DNA from: CAKZYD01 sp039814715 | Lineage (GTDB): Bacteria > Pseudomonadota > Alphaproteobacteria > Sphingomonadales > CAKZYD01 | Length of the DNA: 64,000 nt | Assembly: GCA_039814715.1 (NCBI GenBank) | Contig: JBCCAR010000019.1 | Coordinates: forward strand, 1-64,000 | Direction: 5' to 3' | Shown here: one piece after another, positions 43,558-53,638 of the stretch | How the letters are laid out: the number at the start of each line of letters is the position of its first letter | Numbering within the stretch: position 1 is the stretch's first letter | Notes under the pieces: model-generated | Databases searched by the model: none | What the model was told of the DNA's origin: nothing | The model's input: the letters and a program-made list of their open reading frames with translations, nothing else | Program-made: the position numbers and the translations under genes

Positions 43558-45909
43558 CTAGAAATTGTAAGTTGCAGCAAGGCCCCAGGTGCGACGCTCG
43601 CCAAAGATGTCGAGCTTGAAGCCGACGCCAGGAATGTTGTTGATGTAGGTGAGATAAGCCTCATTGGTGAGGTTACGAACATACGCGATCACATTCCAGC
43701 GGCCATCGATATCCCCGAGGCCAACACGCGCGTTGGCAACAAAGTAACTGGGCGCGCCGTCCGCAGGCTGGTTGGTGATCTCTAAGAAACGATCGTCTGT
43801 CCAGCGGGCATCTGCGCTTGCTAGAACAGCCAGCCCTTTGGCCTCAATCGGATAAGCAAAATCCAGCCGTCCGTTAAGTTGCCATTCTGGCGCATTCACG
43901 GGGGTATTGCCTTGGAGCGGCGTTGGTATGAGGCTGCCATCTTCTGCGAGCGGCGCAGAGAAAGTGGTCACAGACCGGCCGCCGGCGTCTGTCACTTCAC
44001 TGTCCAGCCACGCGATGCCAAAAGTTGCCGTGAGATATTCATTTGGCGCAGCGACCAGCTCAGCTTCTGCGCCCCAAGTCACAATTTCTGGAATGTTCCG
44101 CGTGATTGGCACCAGCGGAGAGAGCGGGTCATCCACATTCACCTGCGCATCTTTCGTACGCGTGCGGAACACAGCTGCATTGACTTGGATTTTATCCTCC
44201 AAGAAGCGCGATTTGACGCCCGCTTCAACGGCAAGCACCCGCTCATCTTCATATTCAATGGCAACGCCGCCAAAAGGCACAGAAAATCCGCCCGTTCGAA
44301 AGCCCGTTTGCGCATTTGCATAGAGTAAAGTGGCGTCGTTAGGCTCGTATGCCAAACCCACCTTCCAGTTAAAGGCGTTATCGACATACCGGTTGCTCGT
44401 AATCCCCGAAATCGTAGGGTTCGCAGCAGATGTTTGCTCACCAATGGCATCGATGGTGGCCAAAGTCGTCATCGGCAGGTCCCGTATTCCCACCACATCG
44501 TTGAGAGCCGCGCTGGTCGTGCCATCTACTTCAGTAACCTCGCGGGTATAGCGCGCTCCAAAGGTTGCGGTAAGTTGGTCGGTCAGCTGATAGTCAGCGT
44601 TCGCAAACAAAGCATAAGAGCGCAAATCCTGATCAAAATTACTTTGCAGACGCGGCGGCAATGGCGGGTTGGATACCGGCGCAAATGGGGAGCCTGATAA
44701 GTCCGCCCCATCAATCTGCTCCAAACTATCAGATTGAAAAAAACCGCCAACAATGAAGGATAGCCGATCATCCATGACCGTCCCGCCAGCACGAAGCTCC
44801 TGCGTAAATTGGTCAATCTGGTTAAAGTAATCAGTATTGGTGGAAACGATTGGGGTCGAATCAGAGTCTTCACGGTGATCGCGGGTATAGTGCTCAAAGG
44901 CTGTGATAGAGGTCAGCGTAATGGCCCCTATATCATGCTCAACGCGCAAGAACCCTCCATAAAACGTGTCGTTTTTGCGGCCAGGATAGTCATTGTTCAC
45001 GGTGAATAAATCGGCCGGTTCGGTTTCAAGTTCTGGATTTCCAGCAAGTGCGGCAAGTCCATTGAACTTTGTGCAGGTCTCTGGGGCAAAGCTGACTTGC
45101 CCGGCAAGCGCTTCGGGGCAGAACCCTGGGCCAGTCCCGCTAAATACACCGGGACCTTTATAAAGCATGGTTTCGGTGTTATCGACGCCGCCATGCGCCA
45201 AGAGGCGGACGCGGGTATCACCATTGTCCCAAGCGAGTTGGCCGCGGAACTCGTGCAGCTTCGTGGCGCCCCACTCATCATTTGTGAACAGGTTAAACTG
45301 AGGCCCGCCGGAGCCGCCAGATGTGAAGAACGAAAAGCGGCCGGTCAGGTTTTCAGCCAATTCACCTGACACTGCGCCTTGCACGTTAAAGCGCTCATGG
45401 CTGTCAAACTCGCCGCGCACAAAGCCTTCGAGTTCCTCGGTGGGCTCGGCTGTGTAATAGTTTACCGCGCCGCCAGTGGTGTTACGGCCAAAGACGGTTC
45501 CTTGCGGGCCTTTGAGCACCTCAATGCGGCCGATATCAAACACGGGCCGCGCCGCCTGCCAGTTCTTAGAGATGTAGACTTCATCTGAATGAATAGCGAC
45601 GGGCGAGTTAAAATTCCCAGCGAACTCATTCAGGCCAATTCCGCGAATGAAAAACGCCTGAATAAACGTGCCATTGCCATAAGATTCCACATTGGGCACT
45701 TGGCCAGCCAAGGCGCCAATGTCATTGCCTAAATTAAAAATATCATCGCCATCAAAAGCAGACACAGAAATCGCCAAATCTTGAATATTCTGCGCGCGCT
45801 TTTGCGCTTGGACGATGATCTCTTCTAACTGGGCAGCAGCCGGCGTAACAAGCGCAGCAGACGCAGCGCCAGCTAAAGCCGTATTTTTAATGATGGATGC
45901 AACCCGCAT
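43558..45909 (-). CDS. TonB-dependent outer-membrane receptor
   Basis: A 783-residue receptor. It has a signal peptide (to about AAA-QL, residue 28), a TonB-box-like segment EEIIVQAQ, and a plug with VQGAVSGELAEN after the GPQGTVFGRNTTGGAVNY signature. A 22-strand barrel ends in TWGLAATYNF with terminal phenylalanine. It takes up a bulky or scarce ligand across the outer membrane, driven by TonB. The neighbouring HDAC-like gene and amidase suggest an acetylated or amide-containing ligand; that is inference. Confidence 0.93.
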   Translation of the reverse strand: MRVASIIKNTALAGAASAALVTPAAAQLEEIIVQAQKRAQNIQDLAISVSAFDGDDIFNLGNDIGALAGQVPNVESYGNGTFIQAFFIRGIGLNEFAGNFNSPVAIHSDEVYISKNWQAARPVFDIGRIEVLKGPQGTVFGRNTTGGAVNYYTAEPTEELEGFVRGEFDSHERFNVQGAVSGELAENLTGRFSFFTSGGSGGPQFNLFTNDEWGATKLHEFRGQLAWDNGDTRVRLLAHGGVDNTETMLYKGPGVFSGTGPGFCPEALAGQVSFAPETCTKFNGLAALAGNPELETEPADLFTVNNDYPGRKNDTFYGGFLRVEHDIGAITLTSITAFEHYTRDHREDSDSTPIVSTNTDYFNQIDQFTQELRAGGTVMDDRLSFIVGGFFQSDSLEQIDGADLSGSPFAPVSNPPLPPRLQSNFDQDLRSYALFANADYQLTDQLTATFGARYTREVTEVDGTTSAALNDVVGIRDLPMTTLATIDAIGEQTSAANPTISGITSNRYVDNAFNWKVGLAYEPNDATLLYANAQTGFRTGGFSVPFGGVAIEYEDERVLAVEAGVKSRFLEDKIQVNAAVFRTRTKDAQVNVDDPLSPLVPITRNIPEIVTWGAEAELVAAPNEYLTATFGIAWLDSEVTDAGGRSVTTFSAPLAEDGSLIPTPLQGNTPVNAPEWQLNGRLDFAYPIEAKGLAVLASADARWTDDRFLEITNQPADGAPSYFVANARVGLGDIDGRWNVIAYVRNLTNEAYLTYINNIPGVGFKLDIFGERRTWGLAATYNF

Positions 45910-46104
45910 GACATTTCCCCTCGCTCATAGTGCCTTGAATATGTCGACCAACTGATCGGCTAATTACCAAAAAGTCGCACCGAGCAACCTTTAGGTCAAG
46001 CGACCAATATTGTATGGGCGACACTTGAGGGACGCCCATGGCCATTTTGCAACACTTAGGAGCGTTCACGCCTCACAAACAGCATAGGATTTGGAGCCCT
46101 ATGG

Positions 46105-47538
46105 TTATGCAGCCCAAATGGGCGGGGGCGTAAAGGCGCTGTGTCCATCCCTCTCCATCTGCCGCGCGAGCGATAGCAACGTATCTTCACGCCCCATAGG
46201 CGCTGCCAGCTGTATGGGAACGGGAACACCCTCATGCTGGCCCACGGGCACGGTCAGCGCGGGCTGGCCTGTCATATTAAAGAATGCGGTAAAGGGGTAG
46301 ATATCAAACACAGCGTCATAGTATTCCCGCGCTGAGAGTTTGGGGTCATTTTGATTGAGTGCCCCGATAGCTTGGGGCTGACCGCGGCGCAAAGGCAGCA
46401 AAAACGCGTCATACTCCGCCATAAAGGCTCCGAATTGGCGGCTGACTGTATTCATCACGTCAAACACACCAAGCACATCAATTCCAGTTGCTGCGCGGCC
46501 GTATTCCGCTACTTTTAAGCTGGCTTCTTCAAAGAAAGCGTTGGTGCGCTCAATACCGGGCGCTGCGCAAATTGCCTCTACACCAGCTGCGCAAAAACTC
46601 GACCAAGCAAGGCAGTTGGATTCGTGGAATGCGGCGGCATCAAAGTGCGGCGCAGCCTCAACAACGGTGTGACCATTTGCAGTCAGATAGGCGGCGGTTT
46701 CTTCCAGCGCCGCGCGGACGAACGGGTCTACCTCTGGTGTGCCTGGCAGCGCAAATGCAAGTGCGATGCGCTTGGGCTCACACGCTTTTTCAATAACCTC
46801 TCGATAAAGCGCGGCAGGACGGGCAATGTCAAACATCGCGCCCACTTCCGGCCCCTCCACAGCATCGAGCAGTGCAGCAGCGTCACGGACAGTGCGGCTA
46901 ACGGCGAATTCAATGCCCATGCCATAGAGCGGCAAGCCATAATGCGGGCCAATGGGCGTGCGGCCTCGGGTAGGCTTAAGGCCGATAAGGCCGCAATTGG
47001 CCGCAGGAATGCGAATGGAGCCGCCGCCATCATTGGCGTGGGCCATTGGCACAATCCCAGCGGCGACAGCAGCTGCAGCGCCGCCTGATGAACCGCCTGG
47101 CGAGCGTGAGAGATCATATGGGTTGCGTGTCGGGGCGCCATAGGCAAGCGCTTCAACCGCTGCGTTAAACGCAAATTCCGGCGTCGACGTCATGCCCAGC
47201 GTCACTAAACCTGCTGCTTGGAACCGGGTAAACAGCTCAGAACTTATCTGGTCGGGCATATTGAGCGCGGCAAGGGCCCGCGACCCCATTTTCTGAACGC
47301 GGCCTTTGATATGCATGATGGCATCTTTCGCCAAAAACGGCACACCAGCGAAGGGCCCGATTTCAGCGCCAGGCTCCGGCGTTTCAAACACATCAACGAC
47401 GCAATTCAGCTTTGGATTCGCAGCAGAAATCGCCGCCATAGCGCTTTCTTGTGCTTCTAATGATGTAATCTCACCAGACGCAATCAGCGCTGCAAGCGCC
47501 GTCGCATCAAGCGCGCTATAATCTGACAGGTTCAACAT
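46105..47538 (-). CDS. Amidase (amidase signature family)
   Basis: A 477-residue amidase with the Ser-cisSer-Lys triad: Lys71 (FLAKDAIMH), Ser150 in SPGGSSGG, and nucleophile Ser174 in NDGGGSIRIPAA, spaced as in GatA. It hydrolyses a carboxamide to acid plus ammonia. The start at 47538 (MLNLSDYSAL) has GCGGAGA upstream. It is divergent from the aldehyde dehydrogenase gene across a region with interlocked inverted repeats. Confidence 0.92.
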   Translation of the reverse strand: MLNLSDYSALDATALAALIASGEITSLEAQESAMAAISAANPKLNCVVDVFETPEPGAEIGPFAGVPFLAKDAIMHIKGRVQKMGSRALAALNMPDQISSELFTRFQAAGLVTLGMTSTPEFAFNAAVEALAYGAPTRNPYDLSRSPGGSSGGAAAAVAAGIVPMAHANDGGGSIRIPAANCGLIGLKPTRGRTPIGPHYGLPLYGMGIEFAVSRTVRDAAALLDAVEGPEVGAMFDIARPAALYREVIEKACEPKRIALAFALPGTPEVDPFVRAALEETAAYLTANGHTVVEAAPHFDAAAFHESNCLAWSSFCAAGVEAICAAPGIERTNAFFEEASLKVAEYGRAATGIDVLGVFDVMNTVSRQFGAFMAEYDAFLLPLRRGQPQAIGALNQNDPKLSAREYYDAVFDIYPFTAFFNMTGQPALTVPVGQHEGVPVPIQLAAPMGREDTLLSLARQMERDGHSAFTPPPIWAA

Positions 47539-47578
47539 AGTCTCCGCCCTCTCAGCGACATTTGATAACAATATAGGG

Positions 47579-47621
47579 CAGGCGTCCAAATTTTTGCAAG
47601 GCCGGACGCCTGACCTTGCAA
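47579..47621. promoter_or_regulatory. Interlocked inverted repeats between amidase and gabD
   Basis: CAGGCGTCC (47579-47587) and GGACGCCTG (47604-47612) form a perfect 9-base dyad. TTGCAAGG (47594-47601) and CCTTGCAA (47614-47621) form a perfect 8-base dyad whose left arm lies inside the first. The 149-base divergent intergenic region must hold both promoters. Overlapping operators, or a pseudoknot-like RNA if transcribed through, are possible; the nearby LysR gene is a candidate regulator. Confidence 0.45.
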
Positions 47622-47687
47622 TCCTCGTTCGCTTGAGACACTACCCTTATTGTACGACATCAAGCGGGTATTTTGGGGACCTCGATT

Positions 47688-49133
47688 ATGCGAACAAACC
47701 CACTCTTAAAACAGTTGGCCTACGTGAACGGAACTTGGATGGCTGCGGCGAGCGGCGATGTTCTTGAGGTTGCGAACCCGTCCACTGGCGACGTCATTGG
47801 CACGGTGCCCAGCTTGAGCGCGGGCGAGACGCAGAGTGTTGTGTCTGCCGCCAATGCAGCCTTTGCGGATTGGCGTCAGTGGGCGGGCAAAGAACGCAGC
47901 CAGGTTTTGCGCCGCTGGCATGATCTGATCTTAGAGCATAAAGATGACCTAGCCGCGCTCGTCACGCTCGAACAAGGCAAACCGCTGGCTGAGGCGGCGG
48001 GCGAAGTAGCCTATGGCGCCTCTTTCATCGAGTGGTTTGCTGAAGAAGCCAAGCGCACCTACGGCGATACGATCCCTGGGCAGATGCGCCAATTGCGCAT
48101 TTCCACCATCAAGCAGCCTATCGGCGTGGCTGCCGCAATCACGCCGTGGAATTTCCCCGTTGCCATGATCACCCGCAAGGCGGGCGCGGCTCTGGCGGCA
48201 GGCTGCAGCTTCATCGTCAAGCCAGCCGAACAAACCCCCTTTTCAGCCCTAGCGCTTGCCTTCCTAGCTGAGGAGGCTGGCGTGCCGGCCGGCGTGTTTA
48301 ATGTAATCACTGGCGCGCCTGACGTCATCGGCGGCGTGCTGACAAAAAGCGATATAGTACGCAAGCTGAGCTTCACCGGCTCGACCGCAGTGGGTCGTCT
48401 GTTGATGCGGCAAAGTGCCGATACGGTAAAGAAGCTGTCCCTGGAGCTGGGAGGCAATGCGCCTTTCGTCGTCATGGATGACGCCGATATCGAGAAGGCA
48501 GCGGACGCCGCCATCCTGTGCAAATTCCGCAATGCGGGGCAAACCTGCGTCTGCGCCAACCGCATATATGTCCAGTCCGGCGCTTATGATGCCTTCTTAG
48601 CGGCGTTCACCCAGCGCGTTGAGGCTCTGGCCGTGGGCGATGGCTTTGAAGATGGCGTCCAGATTGGTCCACTAATTGACGAGGCTGCGGTGGCTAAAGT
48701 GAGCGAACACCTCGCTGATGCGCTCTCTCATGGCGCGAGCGTTACAACTGGCGGCAAACCTCATGACCGCGGCGGCCTCTTCTACCAGCCGACCGTTCTC
48801 TCAGGCGCCACCCAGAGCATGCTCATCGCCCGAGAAGAGACCTTCGGCCCCCTCGCTCCATTGATCCGCTTTGAGAGCGAAGACGAAGCCATCACATTGG
48901 CCAACCAAAGCGAATTTGGCCTGGCCGCCTACATCTTCACGCGCGATATCGGCCGGGTGCACCGCCTGTCGGAAGCCATTGAAGCTGGCATGATCGGCGT
49001 CAACACAGGCCTCATCTCAACCGAAGTCGCTCCCTTTGGCGGCATCAAACAATCCGGCCTCGGCCGCGAAGGTGGACACCAAGGCATTGATGAATATCTC
49101 GAGACAAAATACATCTGCAGCGATATCAGTTGA
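47688..49133 (+). CDS. gabD: NAD(P)-dependent aldehyde dehydrogenase, succinate-semialdehyde type
   Basis: A 481-residue ALDH. It has TPWNFPVAMITRK, FTGSTAVGRLLM, the catalytic Glu in LELGGNAPF and nucleophile Cys in NAGQTCVCANR, and ends GREGGHQGIDEYLETKY, all close to GabD. It oxidises succinate semialdehyde (or glutarate semialdehyde) to the dicarboxylate. GGGGA lies nine bases before the ATG at 47688. Divergent from the amidase, so the pair could handle an amide whose product becomes a semialdehyde. Confidence 0.88.
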   Translation: MRTNPLLKQLAYVNGTWMAAASGDVLEVANPSTGDVIGTVPSLSAGETQSVVSAANAAFADWRQWAGKERSQVLRRWHDLILEHKDDLAALVTLEQGKPLAEAAGEVAYGASFIEWFAEEAKRTYGDTIPGQMRQLRISTIKQPIGVAAAITPWNFPVAMITRKAGAALAAGCSFIVKPAEQTPFSALALAFLAEEAGVPAGVFNVITGAPDVIGGVLTKSDIVRKLSFTGSTAVGRLLMRQSADTVKKLSLELGGNAPFVVMDDADIEKAADAAILCKFRNAGQTCVCANRIYVQSGAYDAFLAAFTQRVEALAVGDGFEDGVQIGPLIDEAAVAKVSEHLADALSHGASVTTGGKPHDRGGLFYQPTVLSGATQSMLIAREETFGPLAPLIRFESEDEAITLANQSEFGLAAYIFTRDIGRVHRLSEAIEAGMIGVNTGLISTEVAPFGGIKQSGLGREGGHQGIDEYLETKYICSDIS

Positions 49134-49160
49134 AATCCGGCCAGCAGGCGCTGCCGCGCG

Positions 49161-50024
49161 TTAATACTCGGCGGCGCGCAGATGCTCCAAAAATAGTGCG
49201 CATGCCGGTGTTTCAAGGCCCTCTCGTGTACACGCTGTGTAGAGAGGTACGCGCCACTTTTGGCCTAATATTGGTATCTCAGACAGGTGCCTGTTTTTTT
49301 GCGCGACGCTTACAGGCATAAATCCAGCGGCCAGGCCATCGGAAACAAAATCATGCAAAGCATGGACGCTGCTTGCTTGGTATAGAATGTGCTCTGCTGG
49401 CACGGTGTCGCTCACCCAAGTTTCAAAATTTGTCATATTTGCGCCTAGCCTTGTTGCAAATGGCAACGTGCTTGGCTGTTCAAAGTGGTCTTCCACACAG
49501 TGTTGGGCCTTGAGCTTTTTGTGCGCATAAAGGCCCAACTTCAAGGGCGTAAGGGCATTCGTTACATAAAGCGATGACTTGGGGGGCAAGCCAGGACGAA
49601 TGGCTAAATCCGCCTCATCATATTCAAGCTGTAAGTACTTCTCTGTCGCTATGAAGTTGACCCGAATATCACGGTGCTTAAAGCAAAATCGCCGAATGAT
49701 GGGTGCGAGTATGGGAGAAAGTGCCTCCACGCTCGTGATTGTCAGCAACAACCTTGAAATAGCGGGCGGCTTAGAGAGCTGACGCTCCAGCTGGGTAAAC
49801 TGTTTTTCGACGTCTTCGACAACTTGCAACAAGTCTTCGCCTTGCGGTGTCAAAGCGTATCCTGATTGTTCGCGAATGAACAGTTGGACACCCAGTCTTT
49901 GCTCTAACGCATCGACTTGGCGGATGACAGTAGATCGGTGCACCCCGAGCGCTTGGGCTGCAAGCGCTACTTTTCCGAGCGTCGCGACCTTATATGCAGT
50001 CTTTAGCTCATCCCAATTCTTCAC
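49161..50024 (-). CDS. LysR family transcriptional regulator
   Basis: A 287-residue LysR protein. The N-terminal helix-turn-helix is within LGKVALAAQALGVHRSTVIR followed by QVDALEQRLGVQLF. The C-terminal co-inducer-binding domain starts near 90. It is divergent from the SBP-TolC efflux gene (123 bases between) and convergent with gabD, so either could be its target. GTTGCA (50057) and TGCAAC (50080) are inverted repeats in the divergent promoter. Confidence 0.88.
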   Translation of the reverse strand: MKNWDELKTAYKVATLGKVALAAQALGVHRSTVIRQVDALEQRLGVQLFIREQSGYALTPQGEDLLQVVEDVEKQFTQLERQLSKPPAISRLLLTITSVEALSPILAPIIRRFCFKHRDIRVNFIATEKYLQLEYDEADLAIRPGLPPKSSLYVTNALTPLKLGLYAHKKLKAQHCVEDHFEQPSTLPFATRLGANMTNFETWVSDTVPAEHILYQASSVHALHDFVSDGLAAGFMPVSVAQKNRHLSEIPILGQKWRVPLYTACTREGLETPACALFLEHLRAAEY

Positions 50025-50147
50025 CCGTCACACCTCTGCAGATTTGCGCACCTATTGTTGCAAAGAAACACATTTACCGTGCAACTACTCGCATCTACCG
50101 TCATCCTTAAAGTGCTTCTAACCACTTGTTTTCTCACAGGGCATAGC

Positions 50148-52529
50148 ATGGGTTCTTTTTTCTTAAATCGTTTTGCATTTACATCCACTCTCCTGTTTGT
50201 GTGTGTTCTTTGCCTGCTTCAAACCAGCGCTGCAAACGCGCAATCAAGAAACCGCGGTGTCGTTATTTTGAACCCACAAAATGGGCAGGATGATCTGCCG
50301 GGGGAAATTCGCTCCGAGATTTTGGCCATTTTAGCCGATGTGAAAAACGTCAAAGTGGTCACAAAGCAAGTTCCTGAAAGCGCGGCAGAGGCCGACCTGG
50401 ATGCGTTTGTCCGTCAGATATACAATGATCCATCGGCCGCCGTCGTTGTTGTCGCGGATGTGGGCTTAAATCAAGCTTTCGCGCGCCGACAAACGTTTTC
50501 AAAGCCAACCATTCTGCCGTTTGTTTTTGATTCGACGTTTAACGGGCTCCAATCAGCCGATGGTACGAGCGGCGTTAGAAACCTCGCCTATACAGCGCCA
50601 GAGCTGGATTTAGTGAGCGAATTTCAAACCTTTACGACTGTTGCCCCAATCCGAAAGGCAACCCTGGTCTCCAATGCACGGGTCATCCGACGTTTAAATT
50701 CAGCCGTTGCAAACAATGCGATCAACTCTGCGCGAACCGCAGGATTTGAGCTTTCAATCCAGCCCTTTGACAACTCGGTTTCAGACCTGCTCGAAAAACT
50801 ACCGACTGACACGGATGCGGTGTTCCTGGCACTTTTGCCCGATTCCAGCACGGCTGACATTCAAGCGTTGCTGCCAGCTTTAACCGCCCGTGGCATTGCG
50901 ACCTATGCCATTTCAAACGAACGCTATGTGACGCTCGGCGCGCTTGCCAGCAACGCACCGAGCGCTGATGCCACACGCATTGCGCGGCGTACGGCTGTCC
51001 ATGTTTTTGAAATTCTGTCTGGAACGCCGGCCTCAACCCTGCCTGTGTCAATCGATTCAGCCGATCAGTTAACGATCAATATGGCGACGGCGCGCGCCTT
51101 GAACATCAGCCCTAGTTTTGACGTGCTCAGTACGGCGAAGCTTATCAACAACATCGAAGAGACTGTAGCACGCATATATTCTTTGACGCAGGTCGCGCGC
51201 TTGGCAGTGGATGAAAACCTGGCCTTGATGGCGCAGCGCTTTCAAGCCCAGCAAGCAAAGGCGCGCATCGCCGAAGCACGCGGCCAACTCCTGCCTCAAG
51301 TCTCCGCAGACGTCTCTTTTTTACAGCGGCGTGAAACAACCAACGTACGCTCAGGCTTTGCAGCGCGAAACTCAACAGATGGCTCCATCACGTTAACCCA
51401 GTCTATCTTCACCGAAGAATTCTGGGCGGCCTATGCCATTCAAAAATATAGCGCTTTATCTGAACGCGCCTTGCTGCGCGAAGTTGAGCTGGACATCATC
51501 CAATCGGCGACACAGACGTATCTGTCGGTGTTACGGGAGAAAACCTCCCTTGAGCAAGCGGTCTTCAACCTCGATATCACGCGGGAGAATTTGCGCCTTG
51601 CGCGAAACAGAGTTTCTGTCGGGACCGAGGATGCATCCGATTTGTATCGCTGGCAAAGCGAGCAAGCAACGGCGCAGCAAGCGGTCCTAGCGTCAAAAGC
51701 TGCGTATGAACAACTGCGCCAACAACTGAATCAAATTCTCAATCGCCCCATTAAAGAGCCCTTCGGCGTGACGGTTGAACGTTTAGAAAATCCAGACCTT
51801 TTGATCACAGATGGCCGAATAACGCAGCTCATCAGCAATGCATTCGACTTGGCGGCCATGACTGATTATTTCGTTGAGTTGGGTCTCGAACGATCCCCTG
51901 AACTCACACAGGCGCAGGCATCAATCGACAGTTCCAACCGGCAACTCAGAAGTGACAAACGTCAACTTTGGATGCCAGACGTTTCCGTCGTCGGCAATTA
52001 TTCCAATAACTTTGACGAAGCGCGCGAGATGTCACCTGGTGGTTTCATAGGGGAAGATGATTGGTCAGTGACCGTCCAGGCATCCATCCCATTGTTCGAA
52101 GGTGGCTCTCGTTATTCCCGCATTAAGCAAAGCCGGCTTGCCGTGCGCCAATCCAAAACATCTCTTCAAAACACTGAAAACCAAATCGAGCAAGATGTTC
52201 GAAATGCGGTTGAAGCCCTTAAAGCCTCCTTCACATCAATTCCATTGGCGAAGGAGGCAGAAGTTGCGGCAGAGAAGAACTATAAGCTTGTCTCATCAGC
52301 CTATGCGCAAGGCAAACGCGACATCATCAATGTTCTAGATGCCCAAGATTCTCTCATTTCTGCCCGAGAAGCAGCTCTCAATGCAGTGTTCAATTTTCTC
52401 ATCGATTTAATGAACACGCAGCGCGCGATAGGCGGCTTTGATTTCTTTTTAGACGATCGCCAAAAACTAGAATTCAGCACCGAGTTAACGCGGCGTGTTG
52501 AAGCAAATAGAGGCAAACAAAGACCATGA
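50148..52529 (+). CDS. Fusion of ABC-type substrate-binding domain with TolC-family outer-membrane channel
   Basis: A 793-residue secreted protein from the ATG at 50148 (signal peptide ends about ANA-QS, residue 31). Residues 35-320 look like a periplasmic binding protein of the TrpX/PF04392 type: AAVVVVADVGLNQAFARRQT, then KPTILPFVFDS, DTDAVFLALLPDSSTADI and YVTLGALASNAP. From about 350 a TolC efflux domain follows with two repeats, including LPQVSADVSFLQRR, then QSRLAVRQSKTSLQN and KRDIINVLDAQDSLISAREA. TolC proteins are usually 420-500 residues, so the extra N-terminus is real length. ATGA overlap couples it to the MFP gene. Confidence 0.85.
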   Translation: MGSFFLNRFAFTSTLLFVCVLCLLQTSAANAQSRNRGVVILNPQNGQDDLPGEIRSEILAILADVKNVKVVTKQVPESAAEADLDAFVRQIYNDPSAAVVVVADVGLNQAFARRQTFSKPTILPFVFDSTFNGLQSADGTSGVRNLAYTAPELDLVSEFQTFTTVAPIRKATLVSNARVIRRLNSAVANNAINSARTAGFELSIQPFDNSVSDLLEKLPTDTDAVFLALLPDSSTADIQALLPALTARGIATYAISNERYVTLGALASNAPSADATRIARRTAVHVFEILSGTPASTLPVSIDSADQLTINMATARALNISPSFDVLSTAKLINNIEETVARIYSLTQVARLAVDENLALMAQRFQAQQAKARIAEARGQLLPQVSADVSFLQRRETTNVRSGFAARNSTDGSITLTQSIFTEEFWAAYAIQKYSALSERALLREVELDIIQSATQTYLSVLREKTSLEQAVFNLDITRENLRLARNRVSVGTEDASDLYRWQSEQATAQQAVLASKAAYEQLRQQLNQILNRPIKEPFGVTVERLENPDLLITDGRITQLISNAFDLAAMTDYFVELGLERSPELTQAQASIDSSNRQLRSDKRQLWMPDVSVVGNYSNNFDEAREMSPGGFIGEDDWSVTVQASIPLFEGGSRYSRIKQSRLAVRQSKTSLQNTENQIEQDVRNAVEALKASFTSIPLAKEAEVAAEKNYKLVSSAYAQGKRDIINVLDAQDSLISAREAALNAVFNFLIDLMNTQRAIGGFDFFLDDRQKLEFSTELTRRVEANRGKQRP

Positions 52530-53638
52530 CTTATCGTCAATTTATATCCGCTAGAACAATCGTTCTTCTGGGCAGTATTTGCGCCGCCGTCAGCGCATGT
52601 GGCGACGCAGATGATGCGCCGCAGGCGCCCCCGCTAAGGGCGGTCAAGGTTGCAACCGTCAAATCCGTAGGAGAATTTAGCGACCGCGTCTTCTCCGGCA
52701 CTGTGAGTTCGACGAAAGAGACAAGCTTGAGCTTTCGCGTTTCCGGTACAGTCATCGCAAAGAACGTCTCCGTTTCTGACCGAATAACAAAGGGCGATGT
52801 TCTTGCCCGCCTTGACCCAGCTCCATATGAATTGGAAGTCCAGCGCGCCAAAGCGGCGCTCGAAGAAGCGCGGTCAAATGCACGCAATGCAAGTTCCAGC
52901 TATGAGCGAACCAAGCGCCTCTATGAGGCCGGCAATAGCTCGCGCGAAGACTTAGACAACGCAAAAACAGCGCTTAATAGTGGCCAAGCGCAACAGGCTT
53001 CGACCGCAAAGGCCCTGGAGCTCGCGCAGCTTGATTTAAGCTATACGAAGCTGGTGTCTGAAGATGCCTGCGCCATTGCGTCCACCGATCTTCAAGTCGG
53101 CGAAAATGTGCAACAAGGACAGCGAGTTCTGGTCGCCAATTGCGGAGACGGGCTTGAGGTTAATCTTGGCATTCCTGAACGGTTTATTGCCCAAGTCAAT
53201 AAAGGCGCCAAAGTAAGCGTCTCCTTCCCGGCGCTGCCCAATGTTACCCTGCTTGGAGACGTCGATGATGTCGGGATTGCGACAACGTCGGGCGGCGCGA
53301 CTTTCCCGGTCACGGTCGCACTGCCCGAAGCGGCAAGCGCGCAAGTCAAATCCGGTCTTTCTGCTCAAGTGGTGTTTAACTTTCGTGCGCAAAACGGCGG
53401 CGCCGGTCTTATAGTACCCTCCATTGCCCTCGGCGAAGATCAATCCGGCCGTTTTGTCTATGTGCTGGAAGATGGCGGTGATGGCACCGGAACTGTAACG
53501 CGTACAAGCGTTGAAGCGGGCGCGCTAAGCGATGACGGTGTTGAAATCGTCTCTGGCCTGACCGAGGGCGCGCGCGTTGTAACCGCGGGTGTTTCCGTTC
53601 TGCGGGACGGCCTTAAGGTAAGACTCCCTAATGAGTGA
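52526..53638 (+). CDS. RND efflux periplasmic adaptor (membrane fusion protein), lipoprotein
   Basis: A 370-residue HlyD/MFP adaptor. The lipobox VSAC (Cys25) anchors it to the inner membrane. The order is a beta-barrel segment, a lipoyl half (VSDRITKGDVLARLDP), a coiled-coil hairpin (about 95-165), the second lipoyl half, then the beta-barrel and membrane-proximal domains. It joins the RND pump to the TolC channel. Its ATG overlaps the preceding TGA, and its end overlaps the RND start by eight bases, so the three genes form one coupled operon. Confidence 0.92.
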   Translation: MTYRQFISARTIVLLGSICAAVSACGDADDAPQAPPLRAVKVATVKSVGEFSDRVFSGTVSSTKETSLSFRVSGTVIAKNVSVSDRITKGDVLARLDPAPYELEVQRAKAALEEARSNARNASSSYERTKRLYEAGNSSREDLDNAKTALNSGQAQQASTAKALELAQLDLSYTKLVSEDACAIASTDLQVGENVQQGQRVLVANCGDGLEVNLGIPERFIAQVNKGAKVSVSFPALPNVTLLGDVDDVGIATTSGGATFPVTVALPEAASAQVKSGLSAQVVFNFRAQNGGAGLIVPSIALGEDQSGRFVYVLEDGGDGTGTVTRTSVEAGALSDDGVEIVSGLTEGARVVTAGVSVLRDGLKVRLPNE

